DNA from: Komagataeibacter xylinus
GTDB lineage: Bacteria; Pseudomonadota; Alphaproteobacteria; Acetobacterales; Acetobacteraceae
Reading direction: 5' to 3'
DNA length: 64,000 nucleotides
Assembly (NCBI RefSeq): GCF_004302915.1
Contig: NZ_QQBI01000003.1
Location: forward strand, 124,001 to 188,000
Below the pieces are notes generated by a model. The model worked only from the letters and a program-made list of their open reading frames with translations, searched no databases and was not told the DNA's origin. Below, one piece after another: positions 29,888 to 38,838 of the stretch (its first letter is position 1; each line of letters opens with the position of its first letter). The position numbers were made by a program, and so were the translations under genes.

Positions 29888-30207
29888 TCCTCGTCTCCTT
29901 CCGGCGGGGCCTGCCCGGCGGACTGTCCGTTGACATGGGCACGAAGCAGCTGGCTGGGGCGAAACACCAGAACGGAGCGTGGCAGAATCGGTACTTCCAC
30001 GCCGGTTTTGGGGTTGCGGCCCGTGCGCTGCCCCTTCTGCCGGACAGAAAACGTGCCAAACCCGCTTATTTTAAGGGTATCGCCAGCCTCAAGGGTCCGT
30101 GCCATCCGCTCAAGGATATCTTCCAGAATATCGGCGGATTCATGGCGGGACAGGCCAACCTGATCGTATATGTGTTCTGCCAGAGTGGCGCGCGTGACGG
30201 TGCTCAT
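29884..30207 (-). CDS. ihfA: Integration host factor subunit alpha
   Basis: DNA-bending nucleoid protein, partner of IhfB. The 107-aa protein has the HU/IHF fold with [17 protein letters not shown] and the DNA-intercalating beta-arm [13 protein letters not shown] short C-terminal tail ([14 protein letters not shown]) extends beyond the core. It lies about 100 nt downstream of fabH and overlaps the merR gene by 4 nt, the usual alphaproteobacterial order plsX-fabH-ihfA-merR. Confidence 0.96.
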   Translation of the reverse strand: MSTVTRATLAEHIYDQVGLSRHESADILEDILERMARTLEAGDTLKISGFGTFSVRQKGQRTGRNPKTGVEVPILPRSVLVFRPSQLLRAHVNGQSAGQAPPEGDEE

Positions 30208-30306
30208 GCGTAAAAGTTATGCATGTGCGTGCGTATCGTCAATTGAATGTCGTAGGCCTGCGGGCGGTTTGTTTCGTGCCCGTTTCAATGTGGTACCGAA
30301 ACGACA

Positions 30307-31278
30307 TTACAGCCGCGCCAGCGCCGACCCCCATGTCAGTCCACCACCCAGGGCTTCCATCAGCACCAGGTCGCCCCTGTTGATGCGTCCGTCGCGCACG
30401 GCCTCGTTCAGGGCCAGCGGAATGGAGGCGGCGGATGTATTGGCATGCCGGTCCACCGTCACCACCACGCGCTCGGGCGGCAGGGCCAGCTTGCGGGCCA
30501 CGCCATCAATAATGCGCAGGTTGGCCTGGTGCGGCACCAGCCAGTTCACATCCGCATGGCTCAGGCCATTGGCGGCCAGCGCCTCATCCACCGAGGAAGA
30601 CAGCTTGCCCACCGCATGGCGGAACACCTCGCGCCCGTTCATGCGCAGGTGGGCGGGTTTGTCATGCTGGCCCGTCGCGCCATCGACAAAAAGCAGGTCG
30701 CCATAGCGGCCATCGGAATGCAGGTGGGTGGACAGGATGCCCGCCTCCCCCGCCGCGTCATCCGCGCCGGTCAGGAATACCGCCCCTGCCCCATCGCCGA
30801 ACAGCACGTAGGTGCCCCGGTCTGTTTTATCGAGAATGCGGGAATAGACTTCGCTGCCAATGACCAGTGCCGAACGCGCCTGCCCGCTGCGAATGAGCGA
30901 ATCGGCCATGGACAGCGCATAGATGAAGCCCGAGCACGCAGCGGCAAGGTCAAAGCCAAAGCCGCCGGTCATGCCCAGTTCGGCCTGCACCCGCACGGCA
31001 GTAGAGGGGAAGGCCTGGTCGGGCGTGCTGGTCGCGACAATGACGGCATCGACATCATCAGGCGTGGCACCGGCATAATCCAGCGCCTGCCGGGCGGCCT
31101 GGGCGGCCATGGAAACGGCGGTATCGTTCTCGCCCGCCATGTGGCGCTGGGCGATTCCCGTGCGGGCGCGAATCCATTCATCCGATGTATCGAGCCAGGT
31201 GGCCAGTTCATCGTTGGTAACGATCCGCTCGGGCAGGTAACCGCCAAAACCGGACAGAAGCGAGCGTTTCGCCGTCAT
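30307..31278 (-). CDS. fabH: 3-oxoacyl-ACP synthase III (KAS III)
   Basis: Starts fatty acid synthesis by condensing acetyl-CoA with malonyl-ACP. The catalytic triad is present: Cys in LAAACSGFIYAL, His in VPHQANLRI and Asn in RHANTSAASIPLAL. The length of 323 aa is standard. It lies 89 nt after plsX on the same strand, linking fatty-acid and phospholipid synthesis. Confidence 0.97.
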   Translation of the reverse strand: MTAKRSLLSGFGGYLPERIVTNDELATWLDTSDEWIRARTGIAQRHMAGENDTAVSMAAQAARQALDYAGATPDDVDAVIVATSTPDQAFPSTAVRVQAELGMTGGFGFDLAAACSGFIYALSMADSLIRSGQARSALVIGSEVYSRILDKTDRGTYVLFGDGAGAVFLTGADDAAGEAGILSTHLHSDGRYGDLLFVDGATGQHDKPAHLRMNGREVFRHAVGKLSSSVDEALAANGLSHADVNWLVPHQANLRIIDGVARKLALPPERVVVTVDRHANTSAASIPLALNEAVRDGRINRGDLVLMEALGGGLTWGSALARL

Positions 31279-31367
31279 GCCTGTTTTTCCACCACTATCA
31301 TTTCATATGCACGGGCGGGCGCAGGCAGGTGCAACCTGCTGACCCCGCTCCGGCTGTTATTGCCGCA

Positions 31368-32456
31368 TCAGGATGCAGGGACCGTCTGCGACGGGTCGGA
31401 CGCCTTGACGGCGGTGAGGCTTTCCATGTGCCCGAGGCGCTCGCGGATGCTGTCGGTAAAGCGGTGGGTGACCATGTCCATCGCCACGTCAACCGCCGCG
31501 GCAAAGCCTTCGGCATCCGTGCCGCCATGCGACTTGACCACAACCCCGTTCAGCCCCACGAATACCGCGCCATTATAGCGGCGCGGGTCGAGCCATTCCT
31601 TCATCCGCTCAAGCCCGGGGCGCACCAGCAGGTAACCGATCCGGCCCAGCAGGCTGGAGGTGAAGACCTGCCGCAGCAGCGTGAACGCCATTTTCAGCGC
31701 GCCCTCGCCCGTTTTCAGCGCGACATTGCCGGTAAAGCCGTCCGTCACCACCACATCGGTCGTGCCGGCGGTGATGTCATGGCCTTCCACAAAGCCGTGG
31801 AACTGGCGGGCAAGCGAACTGTTGCGCAGCACTTCCGCCGCCTGGCGCAGGCGCTCGTCGCCCTTGAGCTCCTCGGAGCCGACATTGAGCAGCCCGATGG
31901 TGGGCGCGGGCAGGCCGAGCACCGCCTTGGCGAAGGCCTCGCCCATGATGGCGAACTCGACCAGGTTGCGCCAGTCGCACGAGACGTTGGCGCCAAGGTC
32001 GAGCATGACCACGTCACCCCGCGTGGTGGGGCTGATGGCGGCCATGGCCGGGCGGGTAATGCCGGGAAGGGTTTTGACCACAATCTTGGCCAGCGCCAGC
32101 ATCGCGCCACTGTTGCCAGCGGAAACGACGCCCTGCGCCTCGCCCTGTGATACCGCATCCATGGCCAGCCGCATGGAGGAATCGCGCACGCGCAGGGCTG
32201 CGGTGGGCTTCATGTCCATGGGAATGGCCGAATTGGCCGGACGGATTGTGCAGATGGCGGCCGCGCGCGGATGGCGGGCCAGAAGGCCGGACAACGTCGC
32301 CTCATCGCCAACCAGAAGAATCCTGGCTGAAGGATGTCGGTCTGCCGCAATCGCCAGTCCGGCCACTACAACTTCCGGACCACCATCCCCGCCCATGCCA
32401 TCAATGGCAAGGGTGTAAGGCCCAGTCTCGGAAAAGGAGGAACCTGTCTCGCTCAT
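31368..32456 (-). CDS. plsX: Phosphate acyltransferase PlsX
   Basis: Makes acyl-phosphate from acyl-ACP, the donor for PlsY in phospholipid synthesis. The 362-aa protein begins its core with LAIDGMGGDGGPEVVVAGL. It has the family motifs SAGNSGAMLALAKI, DLGANVSCDW and FVEGHDI. A short Ser/Thr-rich N-terminal lead (MSETGSSFSETG) precedes it. It lies between rpmF and fabH in a conserved cluster. Confidence 0.96.
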   Translation of the reverse strand: MSETGSSFSETGPYTLAIDGMGGDGGPEVVVAGLAIAADRHPSARILLVGDEATLSGLLARHPRAAAICTIRPANSAIPMDMKPTAALRVRDSSMRLAMDAVSQGEAQGVVSAGNSGAMLALAKIVVKTLPGITRPAMAAISPTTRGDVVMLDLGANVSCDWRNLVEFAIMGEAFAKAVLGLPAPTIGLLNVGSEELKGDERLRQAAEVLRNSSLARQFHGFVEGHDITAGTTDVVVTDGFTGNVALKTGEGALKMAFTLLRQVFTSSLLGRIGYLLVRPGLERMKEWLDPRRYNGAVFVGLNGVVVKSHGGTDAEGFAAAVDVAMDMVTHRFTDSIRERLGHMESLTAVKASDPSQTVPAS

Positions 32457-32489
32457 GCTCGTCTTGTGCCGGGTAAGAAAGGAACGCGC

Positions 32490-32522
32490 AAGATCGGGGA
32501 ATACACTTTGAAAAGATCATAT
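32490..32522 (-). promoter_or_regulatory. Hairpin upstream of plsX
   Basis: GGGGAATA and TATTCCCC form an 8-bp (or longer) stem around a 16-nt AT-rich loop, about 35-65 nt upstream of the plsX start. It could modulate transcript passage between rpmF and plsX. The role is unproven. Confidence 0.35.
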
Positions 32523-32622
32523 TCCCCGCGCGACCCGGACAGGACGGCCCGAGGCCAGCCCGCCGGCGCGACCAAGCAGGGCCGCGCCGTTACCGGGTAA
32601 TGACGCCTGTGGCGTCGTGTTA

Positions 32623-32826
32623 TCAGGCGCGGACCGCCGTCTTCAGCGCCTTGCCGGCGGAAGCGACTTCGCGGCCATCATAATGCCCGCAGTGGCTGCA
32701 GACGTGATGCGGGCGCTTGAGTTCGCCACAGTTGGAGCATTCCGCATGCGCCGGAACACTCAGCGCAGCGTGGCTGCGACGCATGCCACGACGGGACGGC
32801 GAGGTTTTTCTCTTGGGTACAGCCAT
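32623..32826 (-). CDS. rpmF: 50S ribosomal protein L32
   Basis: A 67-aa zinc-ribbon ribosomal protein. The N-terminus [19 protein letters not shown] is diagnostic. The zinc ligands are in [18 protein letters not shown], so this is the zinc-binding (C+) form. A compact GACGCC/GGCGTC hairpin lies just past its stop. It follows the DUF177 gene and precedes plsX, the classic order. Confidence 0.97.
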   Translation of the reverse strand: MAVPKRKTSPSRRGMRRSHAALSVPAHAECSNCGELKRPHHVCSHCGHYDGREVASAGKALKTAVRA

Positions 32827-32997
32827 GGGCCCGGGCCCCTCCGATCTGGATCACAACCGGCAGGCACACCCTCGTGGCGTTACACCGGTCAGTTATCAAT
32901 AATTGAGGGGGGCGCTCTAGCAGACCATTTGCACTTGCACAAGGGATTATGTGCATGAGCCATGGCGAGACACCCCCGCTCGCGCCTCTCCTTTGCG

Positions 32998-33528
32998 TCA
33001 GTTCTGCTTTTTTTTCAACTCGGCCAGAGCGGAAAAAGGCTGCCTGCGCGGGGTTTCTTCCGGAGCCCCCTCTTCGGTGCCCGCAAATTCGGCCGGAATT
33101 TCGCAGCCGGGCTTGTGCGGATAGGGATCGAGCGCGAGCGAAACCTCCTCCGCCGCGAGTTCGCCAAGGTCGATGGTATCGCGCTCGTAGGGCACTTCAT
33201 CAATCGAGAACGGGTCGACCTCGTCGTCCTCCCTGAAACGCGCGGCAGGGATGCAGCGCACGGTGAACGATTCCGCCATCACATCCTCGAACGGCTCGAG
33301 GCTGACCACGCATTCCTGCGTGACATGGGCGGTCAGCCAGCCCTCGGCCAGCACCTCCCCGTCCTGCCCCGGCTTGAGCCGGTAGCGGCACGACAGGTTG
33401 CGCAGGCCGGGAATGCCGAAGCGGCGGGCCAGCGCGCGGCATTCGGTGTCTTTCGCCTCGATCACCGTTTCCATGCCCTGGACCGGGATGCGGCCCACGG
33501 CAAGCGGGCGGGAAAATTCTGCATCCAT
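32998..33528 (-). CDS. DUF177 (YceD-family) protein
   Basis: A conserved protein encoded before rpmF in many bacteria and implicated in 23S rRNA accumulation (YceD in E. coli, Duf177 in plants). It is 176 aa. The marker motifs are AHVTQECVVSLEPFEDVM and the acidic DPFSIDEVPYERDTIDLGEL, followed by a C-terminal SLALDPYPHKPGCEIP. The ATG at 33526-33528 follows AGGAGTTAACGAG. The frame extends upstream to 33642 but without a better start. Confidence 0.9.
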   Translation of the reverse strand: MDAEFSRPLAVGRIPVQGMETVIEAKDTECRALARRFGIPGLRNLSCRYRLKPGQDGEVLAEGWLTAHVTQECVVSLEPFEDVMAESFTVRCIPAARFREDDEVDPFSIDEVPYERDTIDLGELAAEEVSLALDPYPHKPGCEIPAEFAGTEEGAPEETPRRQPFSALAELKKKQN

Positions 33529-33711
33529 CTCGTTAACTCCTGCACATGTGACCACGGGGGGCCCCCGTGTTGCGACGATGGTAAAAACATGGGGCTGGCG
33601 GGGTGTTTTTCCACCACCAGGGCGATCTGCGATTGACTTCATTTACCCGATGGGGCACCGGGAAGACGAACCGCTTTGCGCCCTGCCCCATTTCAGGATA
33701 TTTTTCCGACC

Positions 33712-34281
33712 ATGAGGTCACCCAAGGACAACCAGCTCCGCTCCCGTTCATTACGCGTGTTTTCGTGCGCTGTCATCGGGGCGGGGATCGCGCTGTCCGG
33801 ATGCAGCGTTTTCAAGCCAAGCACCATGCAGCGCGGCTCGCTGGTCGAGGCGGATGACTACAACAAGCTCAAGATAGGCGAGACCTCACGCTCGGACGTG
33901 ATGGACGCGCTCGGCTCGCCCACCGGCCATGCCACGTTTGATGACAATACATGGCTCTATGTTTCCATGAAGCAGGTGCTGGCGCCCATCAGCTTCCCGC
34001 AGGTGGAAAAGCAGGAAGTGGTGGTGCTGACCTTCGACCAGGATGGCGTGCTACGCAACCTGCGCACGCTGCACAAGGATGACGCCCGCTACGTGACCAT
34101 GATGCCGGGCAGGACCCCCACGCCGGGCACCAAGATCAACATCATGCAGCAGATCCTGGGCAATGTGGGCCGCTACAACCCGCTCAGCCAGATGAGCAGC
34201 ACCTATGGCGGCAGCACAGGCCCCATGAACAGCATGAACGGTGGCCCCGGCCATGGTGGCGCGGGCAATACCCTGCCCTGA
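33712..34281 (+). CDS. bamE: Outer membrane assembly lipoprotein BamE
   Basis: Lipoprotein subunit of the BAM complex that inserts beta-barrel proteins. The 189-aa protein has a lipoprotein signal with lipobox LSGC (Cys 31). The SmpA/OmlA domain follows (residues ~50-130: YNKLKIGETSRSDVMDALGS, TWLYVSMKQ). A C-terminal Met/Gly/Ser-rich tail (SSTYGGSTGPMNSMNGGPG) is longer than in E. coli and probably disordered. It is divergent from the DUF177 gene, with the shared promoter region between 33,529 and 33,711. Confidence 0.92.
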   Translation: MRSPKDNQLRSRSLRVFSCAVIGAGIALSGCSVFKPSTMQRGSLVEADDYNKLKIGETSRSDVMDALGSPTGHATFDDNTWLYVSMKQVLAPISFPQVEKQEVVVLTFDQDGVLRNLRTLHKDDARYVTMMPGRTPTPGTKINIMQQILGNVGRYNPLSQMSSTYGGSTGPMNSMNGGPGHGGAGNTLP

Positions 34282-34286
34282 TGCCG

Positions 34287-34315
34287 TGCCTGCCAGGGCC
34301 ACGCTCAGGCAGGCA
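34287..34315. terminator. Possible bidirectional hairpin between bamE and the sensor kinase
   Basis: TGCCTGCC pairs with GGCAGGCA around a 13-nt loop, between two convergent genes and overlapping the kinase stop codon. There is no clear T run, so the call is tentative. Confidence 0.4.
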
Positions 34316-35702
34316 GCTCGATCCTGACCCGCGCACCGCCAAGCGGCCCCGCCTCCAGCCCGATATGGCCGCCATGGGCATGGATGATGTCACGCGCGAT
34401 GGCCAGGCCAAGCCCGGTGCCGCCTTCCTTGTCGCTCTCGAAGGCGCGGAACACGCTCTCGCGCCGGGCTTCCTCCACCCCGCAGCCGTTATCATCGATA
34501 TACACGAACACCTGCTTGCGCCCGCGCTCGGCTGAAAGCTCGATCCGGGTGGCGTAATGCCGCGCGTTTTCCACCACGTTGTTCAGCACGCGGCGCAGGG
34601 CATTGCTGCGCCCGGTGATGCTCAGATCGGGCGGATTGACGAACCCGATGCACGCCTGCGCGCCCACGCGGCGCAGGGCGGCAACGCTTTCCTCGAACAG
34701 GTCTTCCACCCGGATGACCGTGGGCGTTTCCGCCCCTTCCCCGCGTGCAAATGACAGATACCCCTCGATCATATGCTCCATCTCCACGATATCACCGATC
34801 ATGTCGGCAATATCGGGCTGAAGGTCCTCCGCACGGACCATGCCGGTGCGCGGAAACATGGCCAGTGAAAGCCGCAGGCGGGTGAGCGGGGTGCGCAGGT
34901 CATGCGAGACGCCGGCAAGCACGGTGGTGCGCTGCTCCACAAAGCGGTTGATGCGGTCGCGCATGCGGTTGAAGGCCACGGCGGCCTTGCGGATTTCCTG
35001 CGCGCCTTCGGGCACGATGGGCACCGTATCACGCCCCAGCCCGAACAGTTCCGCCGCCCGCGCCAGCCTGCGGATGGCGCGCACCTGATTGCGCATGAAC
35101 AGCGCCGCAATCAGGAACAGAAGCAGCGCACTGCCCGAGGCCCACGCCACGAACAGCCACACTGGCGCCACGTCGAGCCGCTTGCGCAGGGCTACGACCT
35201 GCAGCACGCCAATAGGCGTCTGCACCAGGATCACGACACGACGGCGGGCCTTTTTCCAGTCGACAAAGGTGGGCCAGCGCACGCTGGCCTGCAGGTCACG
35301 GGCCAGGTCCTCGTCAATGGGGCCGAGCACGTGGTTCGAGCCGCGCCTTTCCAGGCTCTCCCCCTCATGCAGGGTCATGACCAGCCCGGCGCGATGGCCG
35401 GCATCCTCCAGAATCCACTTGCGGTCGGCGGGGGAAGGATAGCGCTCGAGCATGTCCAGCGTCATGGAGATGGTTGTGGCCATGTCAGATGACAGGCGGC
35501 GCGAGACGATCTGCAGGTAGTTGCCATAAAACAGTTCGAGCGAGATGGCCTGCGTGGCCAGCAGCGGGATGAACCCGATCAGCAGCATCCGCCCCAGCAG
35601 GGAGCGTGGCAGGACGCGACGCGCCAGCCGCGCTCGCCACCGCGCCCAGCCTGCGGGGGCCTCGGGCGCGTATTCAGCGCCGGGTGCGGATTCCGTGCTC
35701 AT
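34305..35702 (-). CDS. EnvZ-like membrane sensor histidine kinase
   Basis: A 465-aa kinase. A first membrane helix (about 37-58) and a second (about 180-203) flank a periplasmic domain of about 120 residues. A HAMP segment follows, then the His-box VSHDLRTPLTRL and ATPase motifs N (VVENARHYA), G1 (DDNGCG) and G2 (GGTGLGLAIARD). Short spacing and the RTPL box fit the EnvZ group. The start at 35702 follows GAGAGGGAAAAG. The likely partner is the OmpR-like regulator at 37948, on the other strand 2 kb away. The signal is unknown. Confidence 0.9.
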   Translation of the reverse strand: MSTESAPGAEYAPEAPAGWARWRARLARRVLPRSLLGRMLLIGFIPLLATQAISLELFYGNYLQIVSRRLSSDMATTISMTLDMLERYPSPADRKWILEDAGHRAGLVMTLHEGESLERRGSNHVLGPIDEDLARDLQASVRWPTFVDWKKARRRVVILVQTPIGVLQVVALRKRLDVAPVWLFVAWASGSALLLFLIAALFMRNQVRAIRRLARAAELFGLGRDTVPIVPEGAQEIRKAAVAFNRMRDRINRFVEQRTTVLAGVSHDLRTPLTRLRLSLAMFPRTGMVRAEDLQPDIADMIGDIVEMEHMIEGYLSFARGEGAETPTVIRVEDLFEESVAALRRVGAQACIGFVNPPDLSITGRSNALRRVLNNVVENARHYATRIELSAERGRKQVFVYIDDNGCGVEEARRESVFRAFESDKEGGTGLGLAIARDIIHAHGGHIGLEAGPLGGARVRIELPA

Positions 35703-35723
35703 GGCTTTTCCCTCTCCAGACAC

Positions 35724-35757
35724 AAAAAAACCGGCTTCCTTGCAGAAGCCGGCTTTC
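35724..35757 (-). terminator. Terminator of rpsU
   Basis: CCGGCTTC/GAAGCCGG with loop CTTGCA; the minus strand continues GGTTTTTTTGTG, a good T tract. It lies about 40 nt past the rpsU stop and just ahead of the sensor kinase gene. Confidence 0.9.
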
Positions 35758-35792
35758 TGTGGGTCATGACCCGTATTCCGATACGCGAAGGA

Positions 35793-35996
35793 TCAGAAGC
35801 CTTCACGCTCAAGGCGCTTGCGCTCCATCTTGCGGGCGCGGCGCACGGCTTCGGCTGCCTCGCGCGCCTTGCGCTCGGACGGCTTTTCATAGTGGCGACG
35901 CAGCTTCATTTCGCGGAAGATGCCTTCACGCTGCATTTTTTTCTTGAGGGCCTTGAGGGCCTGATCAACATTGTTGTCACGAACGAGAACCTGCAC
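35793..35996 (-). CDS. rpsU: 30S ribosomal protein S21
   Basis: A small basic protein of 67 aa needed for translation initiation. The sequence begins [20 protein letters not shown] with the family's [17 protein letters not shown] block and a very basic C-terminus. The start is the GTG at 35994-35996 with AGGAG about 11 nt upstream; the longer upstream frame has no S21 homology. Confidence 0.95.
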   Translation of the reverse strand: MQVLVRDNNVDQALKALKKKMQREGIFREMKLRRHYEKPSERKAREAAEAVRRARKMERKRLEREGF

Positions 35997-36235
35997 TGGG
36001 TCGTCAACTCCTGATCTGCCATCCGGTATGGATGATCCATGAAACTGAAACTTGGGGAACGTCCGCCCGAGGCCATTCCCTTCGTGCGATTCCCAAACGG
36101 GCCGCACCTATATCACACTCGCGCTGCGCAACACAAATCATTCCCGCATATCGGGGCGCATGAATTTTGGTGCTGCGCTTTGCGCACCAACGCTGTCATA
36201 TACATGTTCCCCAAAACAGGAAGGCCTTTCGCTGC

Positions 36236-36766
36236 ATGACGCTGCTCAAGATCGCCCGCATGGGCCATCCGGTGCTGCTGCAACCAACACAGCCGGTAGC
36301 CGATACGCAGGCCCCCGCCATCCGCACGCTGGTAGCCGACATGATCGAGACGATGCTCGATGCAGGGGGCGCGGGACTCGCGGCGCCACAGGTGCATCAC
36401 GGGCTGGCGCTGTTCGTCTACCATGTGCCGCTGGCCCGCAGCACGGGCGAGGATGACCCGCCGCGGCCGCCTTCCGCCCTGATCAACCCCGTGCTGGAGC
36501 CGGTGGGCGATGAGATGGTGGACCGGCTGGAAGGCTGCCTGTCCATTCCCGGCCTGCGGGGCTGGGTGCCGCGCCATGCCCGCGTGGCCTACAGGGGACT
36601 GGATGCGCACGGGCACGTGGTGCAAGGCGTTGCATCGGGCTTTCTGGCCAATGTATTGCAGCATGAATACGACCACCTGAACGGAATCCTCTACCCCATG
36701 CGCATGACCAACCTTGGCCGCATGGGCTTTGACAGCGAAATGGCCCGTTATGGAGAGCGCCCATGA
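36236..36766 (+). CDS. def: Peptide deformylase
   Basis: Removes the N-formyl group from nascent proteins. The three active-site motifs are GAGLAAPQ, EGCLSIPG and QHEYDHLNG, giving the metal-binding Cys and two His and the catalytic Glu. It is 176 aa from the ATG at 36236, preceded by AGGAAGG. An Asp/Pro-rich insertion (STGEDDPPRPPS) sits in the loop after the first motif. It overlaps the coq9 gene by 4 nt (ATGA), so the two are coupled. Confidence 0.95.
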   Translation: MTLLKIARMGHPVLLQPTQPVADTQAPAIRTLVADMIETMLDAGGAGLAAPQVHHGLALFVYHVPLARSTGEDDPPRPPSALINPVLEPVGDEMVDRLEGCLSIPGLRGWVPRHARVAYRGLDAHGHVVQGVASGFLANVLQHEYDHLNGILYPMRMTNLGRMGFDSEMARYGERP

Positions 36767-37386
36767 ACCCTTCCGCCCTGGTTGCCCGCGCGGCGGCGTG
36801 CCTGCATCCGCCCGCCATAACGCATTCACCACAAGGTGATGCGCTGCTCCACCGTTTCCTGGCCGATTCGCGCGCAGGCGCCCACGCCTGGACACCGGCG
36901 CTGCTGCGGCAATGCGCCGGGCCGGATTCGGACCTGCTGTTTCCCGGTGGCATGGCGGAACTGGCCGCGGCCTGCTTCGACCTGATGGACCGCGACATGC
37001 TGGGCCATGCCCACACCTTCCGCAGCCGCAAGATCAGCCGCCGGGTGCGCGCGGCCATCCTGTTCCGGCTGGAACGCGCCGCCCCCCACCGCGCGGCCAT
37101 AAGGCAGGCGCTGGCGGTGCTGCTGGTGCCCACCCATGCCCGCAGCCTGGCCCATGTGCTGGGCCGCAGCGTCAATGCGATATGGGAGGCGGCGGGTGAT
37201 TCCTCCACCGGCTTCACCTACATGACCAAGCGGCTGAGCCTGAGCGGGGTCTATGTCGCCACCCTGCTGTTCTGGCTCACGCGCGGGGGCAACCCGGCCT
37301 CGGTGGAGGAATTCCTTGACCGCAGGCTTGCCGAGATCGGGCGCATCACCCGCCTGCGCAACCGGCTGGCCGGCCGCATCGCCTGA
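36763..37386 (+). CDS. COQ9-family protein (ubiquinone biosynthesis)
   Basis: Lipid-binding TetR-like fold protein that in eukaryotes presents ubiquinone intermediates to COQ7; alphaproteobacterial members have the same predicted role. It is 207 aa with DLLFPGGMAELAAACFDLMD in the middle. The characteristic TYMTKRLSLSGVYVATLLFW (the usual ...F.YTKRATL..VY..TL.YW pattern) precedes a short C-terminal helix. It is translationally coupled to def. Function is inferred from the family. Confidence 0.85.
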   Translation: MNPSALVARAAACLHPPAITHSPQGDALLHRFLADSRAGAHAWTPALLRQCAGPDSDLLFPGGMAELAAACFDLMDRDMLGHAHTFRSRKISRRVRAAILFRLERAAPHRAAIRQALAVLLVPTHARSLAHVLGRSVNAIWEAAGDSSTGFTYMTKRLSLSGVYVATLLFWLTRGGNPASVEEFLDRRLAEIGRITRLRNRLAGRIA

Positions 37387-37402
37387 CGCCCAGCCGCCTG
37401 CC

Positions 37403-37951
37403 ATGACCACCCCGCCCCGGCCGCCTGCTGCGCGCCCTGCCCCTGTGGCGGGCGCGGGCGTGGAACTCCTGTTCCTGCGCGATGAGGACATGCGCCAGGC
37501 GCAGGAACTGCTGCTGCTGGCCTGCCGCGCCTTTGGCAACGTGATCGACCCGGCCCTGCAGGAATACGGGCTGGGCCACGCGCATTACCGCATCATGCAG
37601 ACCGTGGCGCTGCAGCCGGGCATTGCCGTGGGCGCGCTGCTTGATGTGCTGGGCATTACCAAGCAGAGCATGAGCCGCACGCTGGGCGAACTGGTGGCCC
37701 ATGGCCTGCTGCGCCACGAAACCACGCCACAGGACCGCAGGCGGCGCTGCCTTTACCTGAGCGCGCGCGGGGCGGAGATTGAAACCCGACTCTTTTCGCT
37801 GCAACGTGAAGTGCTGCTACGGGTGTACCGCAATGCGGGGGGGCGGGCGGTTGACGGTTTTCGCCGCGTCATGCGCGGCCTGATAGACGAATCGGCCACG
37901 CCCGGCGTATCCACCGATGCCTTTCACCCTCCTGACCGGAGTTCTTCATGA
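37403..37951 (+). CDS. MarR-family transcriptional regulator (PetP-like)
   Basis: A winged-helix regulator of 182 aa. The HTH region contains GALLDVLGITKQSMSRTLGEL and the wing DRRRRCLYLSARG. Alphaproteobacteria commonly pair such a MarR protein with the next OmpR-type regulator (petP-petR in Rhodobacter). Here the two overlap by ATGA. The first 25 residues are Pro/Ala-rich. Ligand and targets are unknown. Confidence 0.88.
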   Translation: MTTPPRPPAARPAPVAGAGVELLFLRDEDMRQAQELLLLACRAFGNVIDPALQEYGLGHAHYRIMQTVALQPGIAVGALLDVLGITKQSMSRTLGELVAHGLLRHETTPQDRRRRCLYLSARGAEIETRLFSLQREVLLRVYRNAGGRAVDGFRRVMRGLIDESATPGVSTDAFHPPDRSSS

Positions 37952-38685
37952 TCCAGACGGCCTGCGATTCCGCCCTCCCCCACGACAGCATGATCATGGA
38001 TGCCCATGTAGTGGTGGTGGATGATGACCCCCGCCTGCGCCGCCTGCTGCACCGTTACCTCAGCGAGCAGGGCTTTCGGGTCAGCGCCGCGTGCTCGGCG
38101 CAGGAGGCGCGGCAGGTGCTGGGCTTCATGCAGCCTGATGCGCTGGTGCTCGACATTACCATGCCGGGGGAAAACGGGCTGGAACTGACGCGCGAGCTGC
38201 GGCGCGACAACCTGAACTTTCCCATCCTGCTGCTCACCGCACGCGGCGAGCCGGAAGACCGGATCATCGGCCTCGAAGCCGGGGCCGATGACTATCTGGC
38301 CAAGCCGTTCGAGCCGCGTGAGCTGCTGCTGCGGCTCAAGGCGCATCTGCGCCGCTTCGTGCCGCCCGCACCAAGCAGCAACCTGCGCATCGTGCGGCTG
38401 GGCGAGCTGGAGTTCGACCCCGTGCGGGGGCTTTTGTCGAATGCGGAGGGAATCGTGCACCTGACAGGCGGCGAATCGGCACTGCTCTCGGTGCTGGCCC
38501 GCCACCCCAACGAGATCCTGTCGCGCACCGCCATCGCCAGCACGCTGGACATGGAGGAAATTGGCGAGCGTGCCGTGGATGTGCAGGTAACCCGCCTGCG
38601 CCGCCGCATCGAGCCCGACCCCAAGGAGCCCCGCTTTTTGCAGACCGTGCGCGGCAAGGGCTACGTGCTCAAGCCAGGATTGTGA
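37948..38685 (+). CDS. OmpR-family response regulator (PetR-like)
   Basis: A 245-aa regulator. The receiver domain (about 18-130) has the acidic pair VVDDDPRL, phospho-acceptor Asp in LVLDITMPGENG, Thr/Ser in LLLTARGE and Lys in DDYLAKPFEP. The C-terminal winged helix includes TGGESALLSVLARHP and VQVTRLRRRIEPDP. GGAG precedes the start. It overlaps the marR stop by 4 nt. The EnvZ-like kinase at 34305 is the probable partner, by family and proximity. Confidence 0.9.
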   Translation: MIQTACDSALPHDSMIMDAHVVVVDDDPRLRRLLHRYLSEQGFRVSAACSAQEARQVLGFMQPDALVLDITMPGENGLELTRELRRDNLNFPILLLTARGEPEDRIIGLEAGADDYLAKPFEPRELLLRLKAHLRRFVPPAPSSNLRIVRLGELEFDPVRGLLSNAEGIVHLTGGESALLSVLARHPNEILSRTAIASTLDMEEIGERAVDVQVTRLRRRIEPDPKEPRFLQTVRGKGYVLKPGL

Positions 38686-38691
38686 AAAGGT

Positions 38692-38769
38692 AAAAGTTTT
38701 TGGGTGCAGCCCTTTTTCAAAAAGGCTGCGTTCCTTGAAGCTTTTTGAAAAAAGCTTCACCAAAAACTT
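38692..38769. repeat. Palindromic intergenic repeat, copy B
   Basis: It begins AAAAGTTTTTGGGTGCAGCC and ends CTTCACCAAAAACTT. The two hairpins are GCAGCC.../...GGCTGC and a perfect 11-bp TGAAGCTTTTT/AAAAAGCTTCA. It starts 7 nt after the response regulator stop and lies between convergent genes. Confidence 0.88.
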
Positions 38770-38790
38770 CCATTCGTTATTCCAAATAAA

Positions 38791-38819
38791 AAGCCCGGCA
38801 TGAACATCATGCCGGGCTT
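38791..38819 (-). terminator. Terminator of leuB
   Basis: A perfect 13-bp stem AAGCCCGGCATGA/TCATGCCGGGCTT with a 3-nt loop. On the minus strand it is followed by TTTATTTGG. It lies 20 nt past the leuB stop and next to repeat copy B. Confidence 0.92.
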
Positions 38820-38838
38820 CCTGGTAAGGGGGGTTTAA

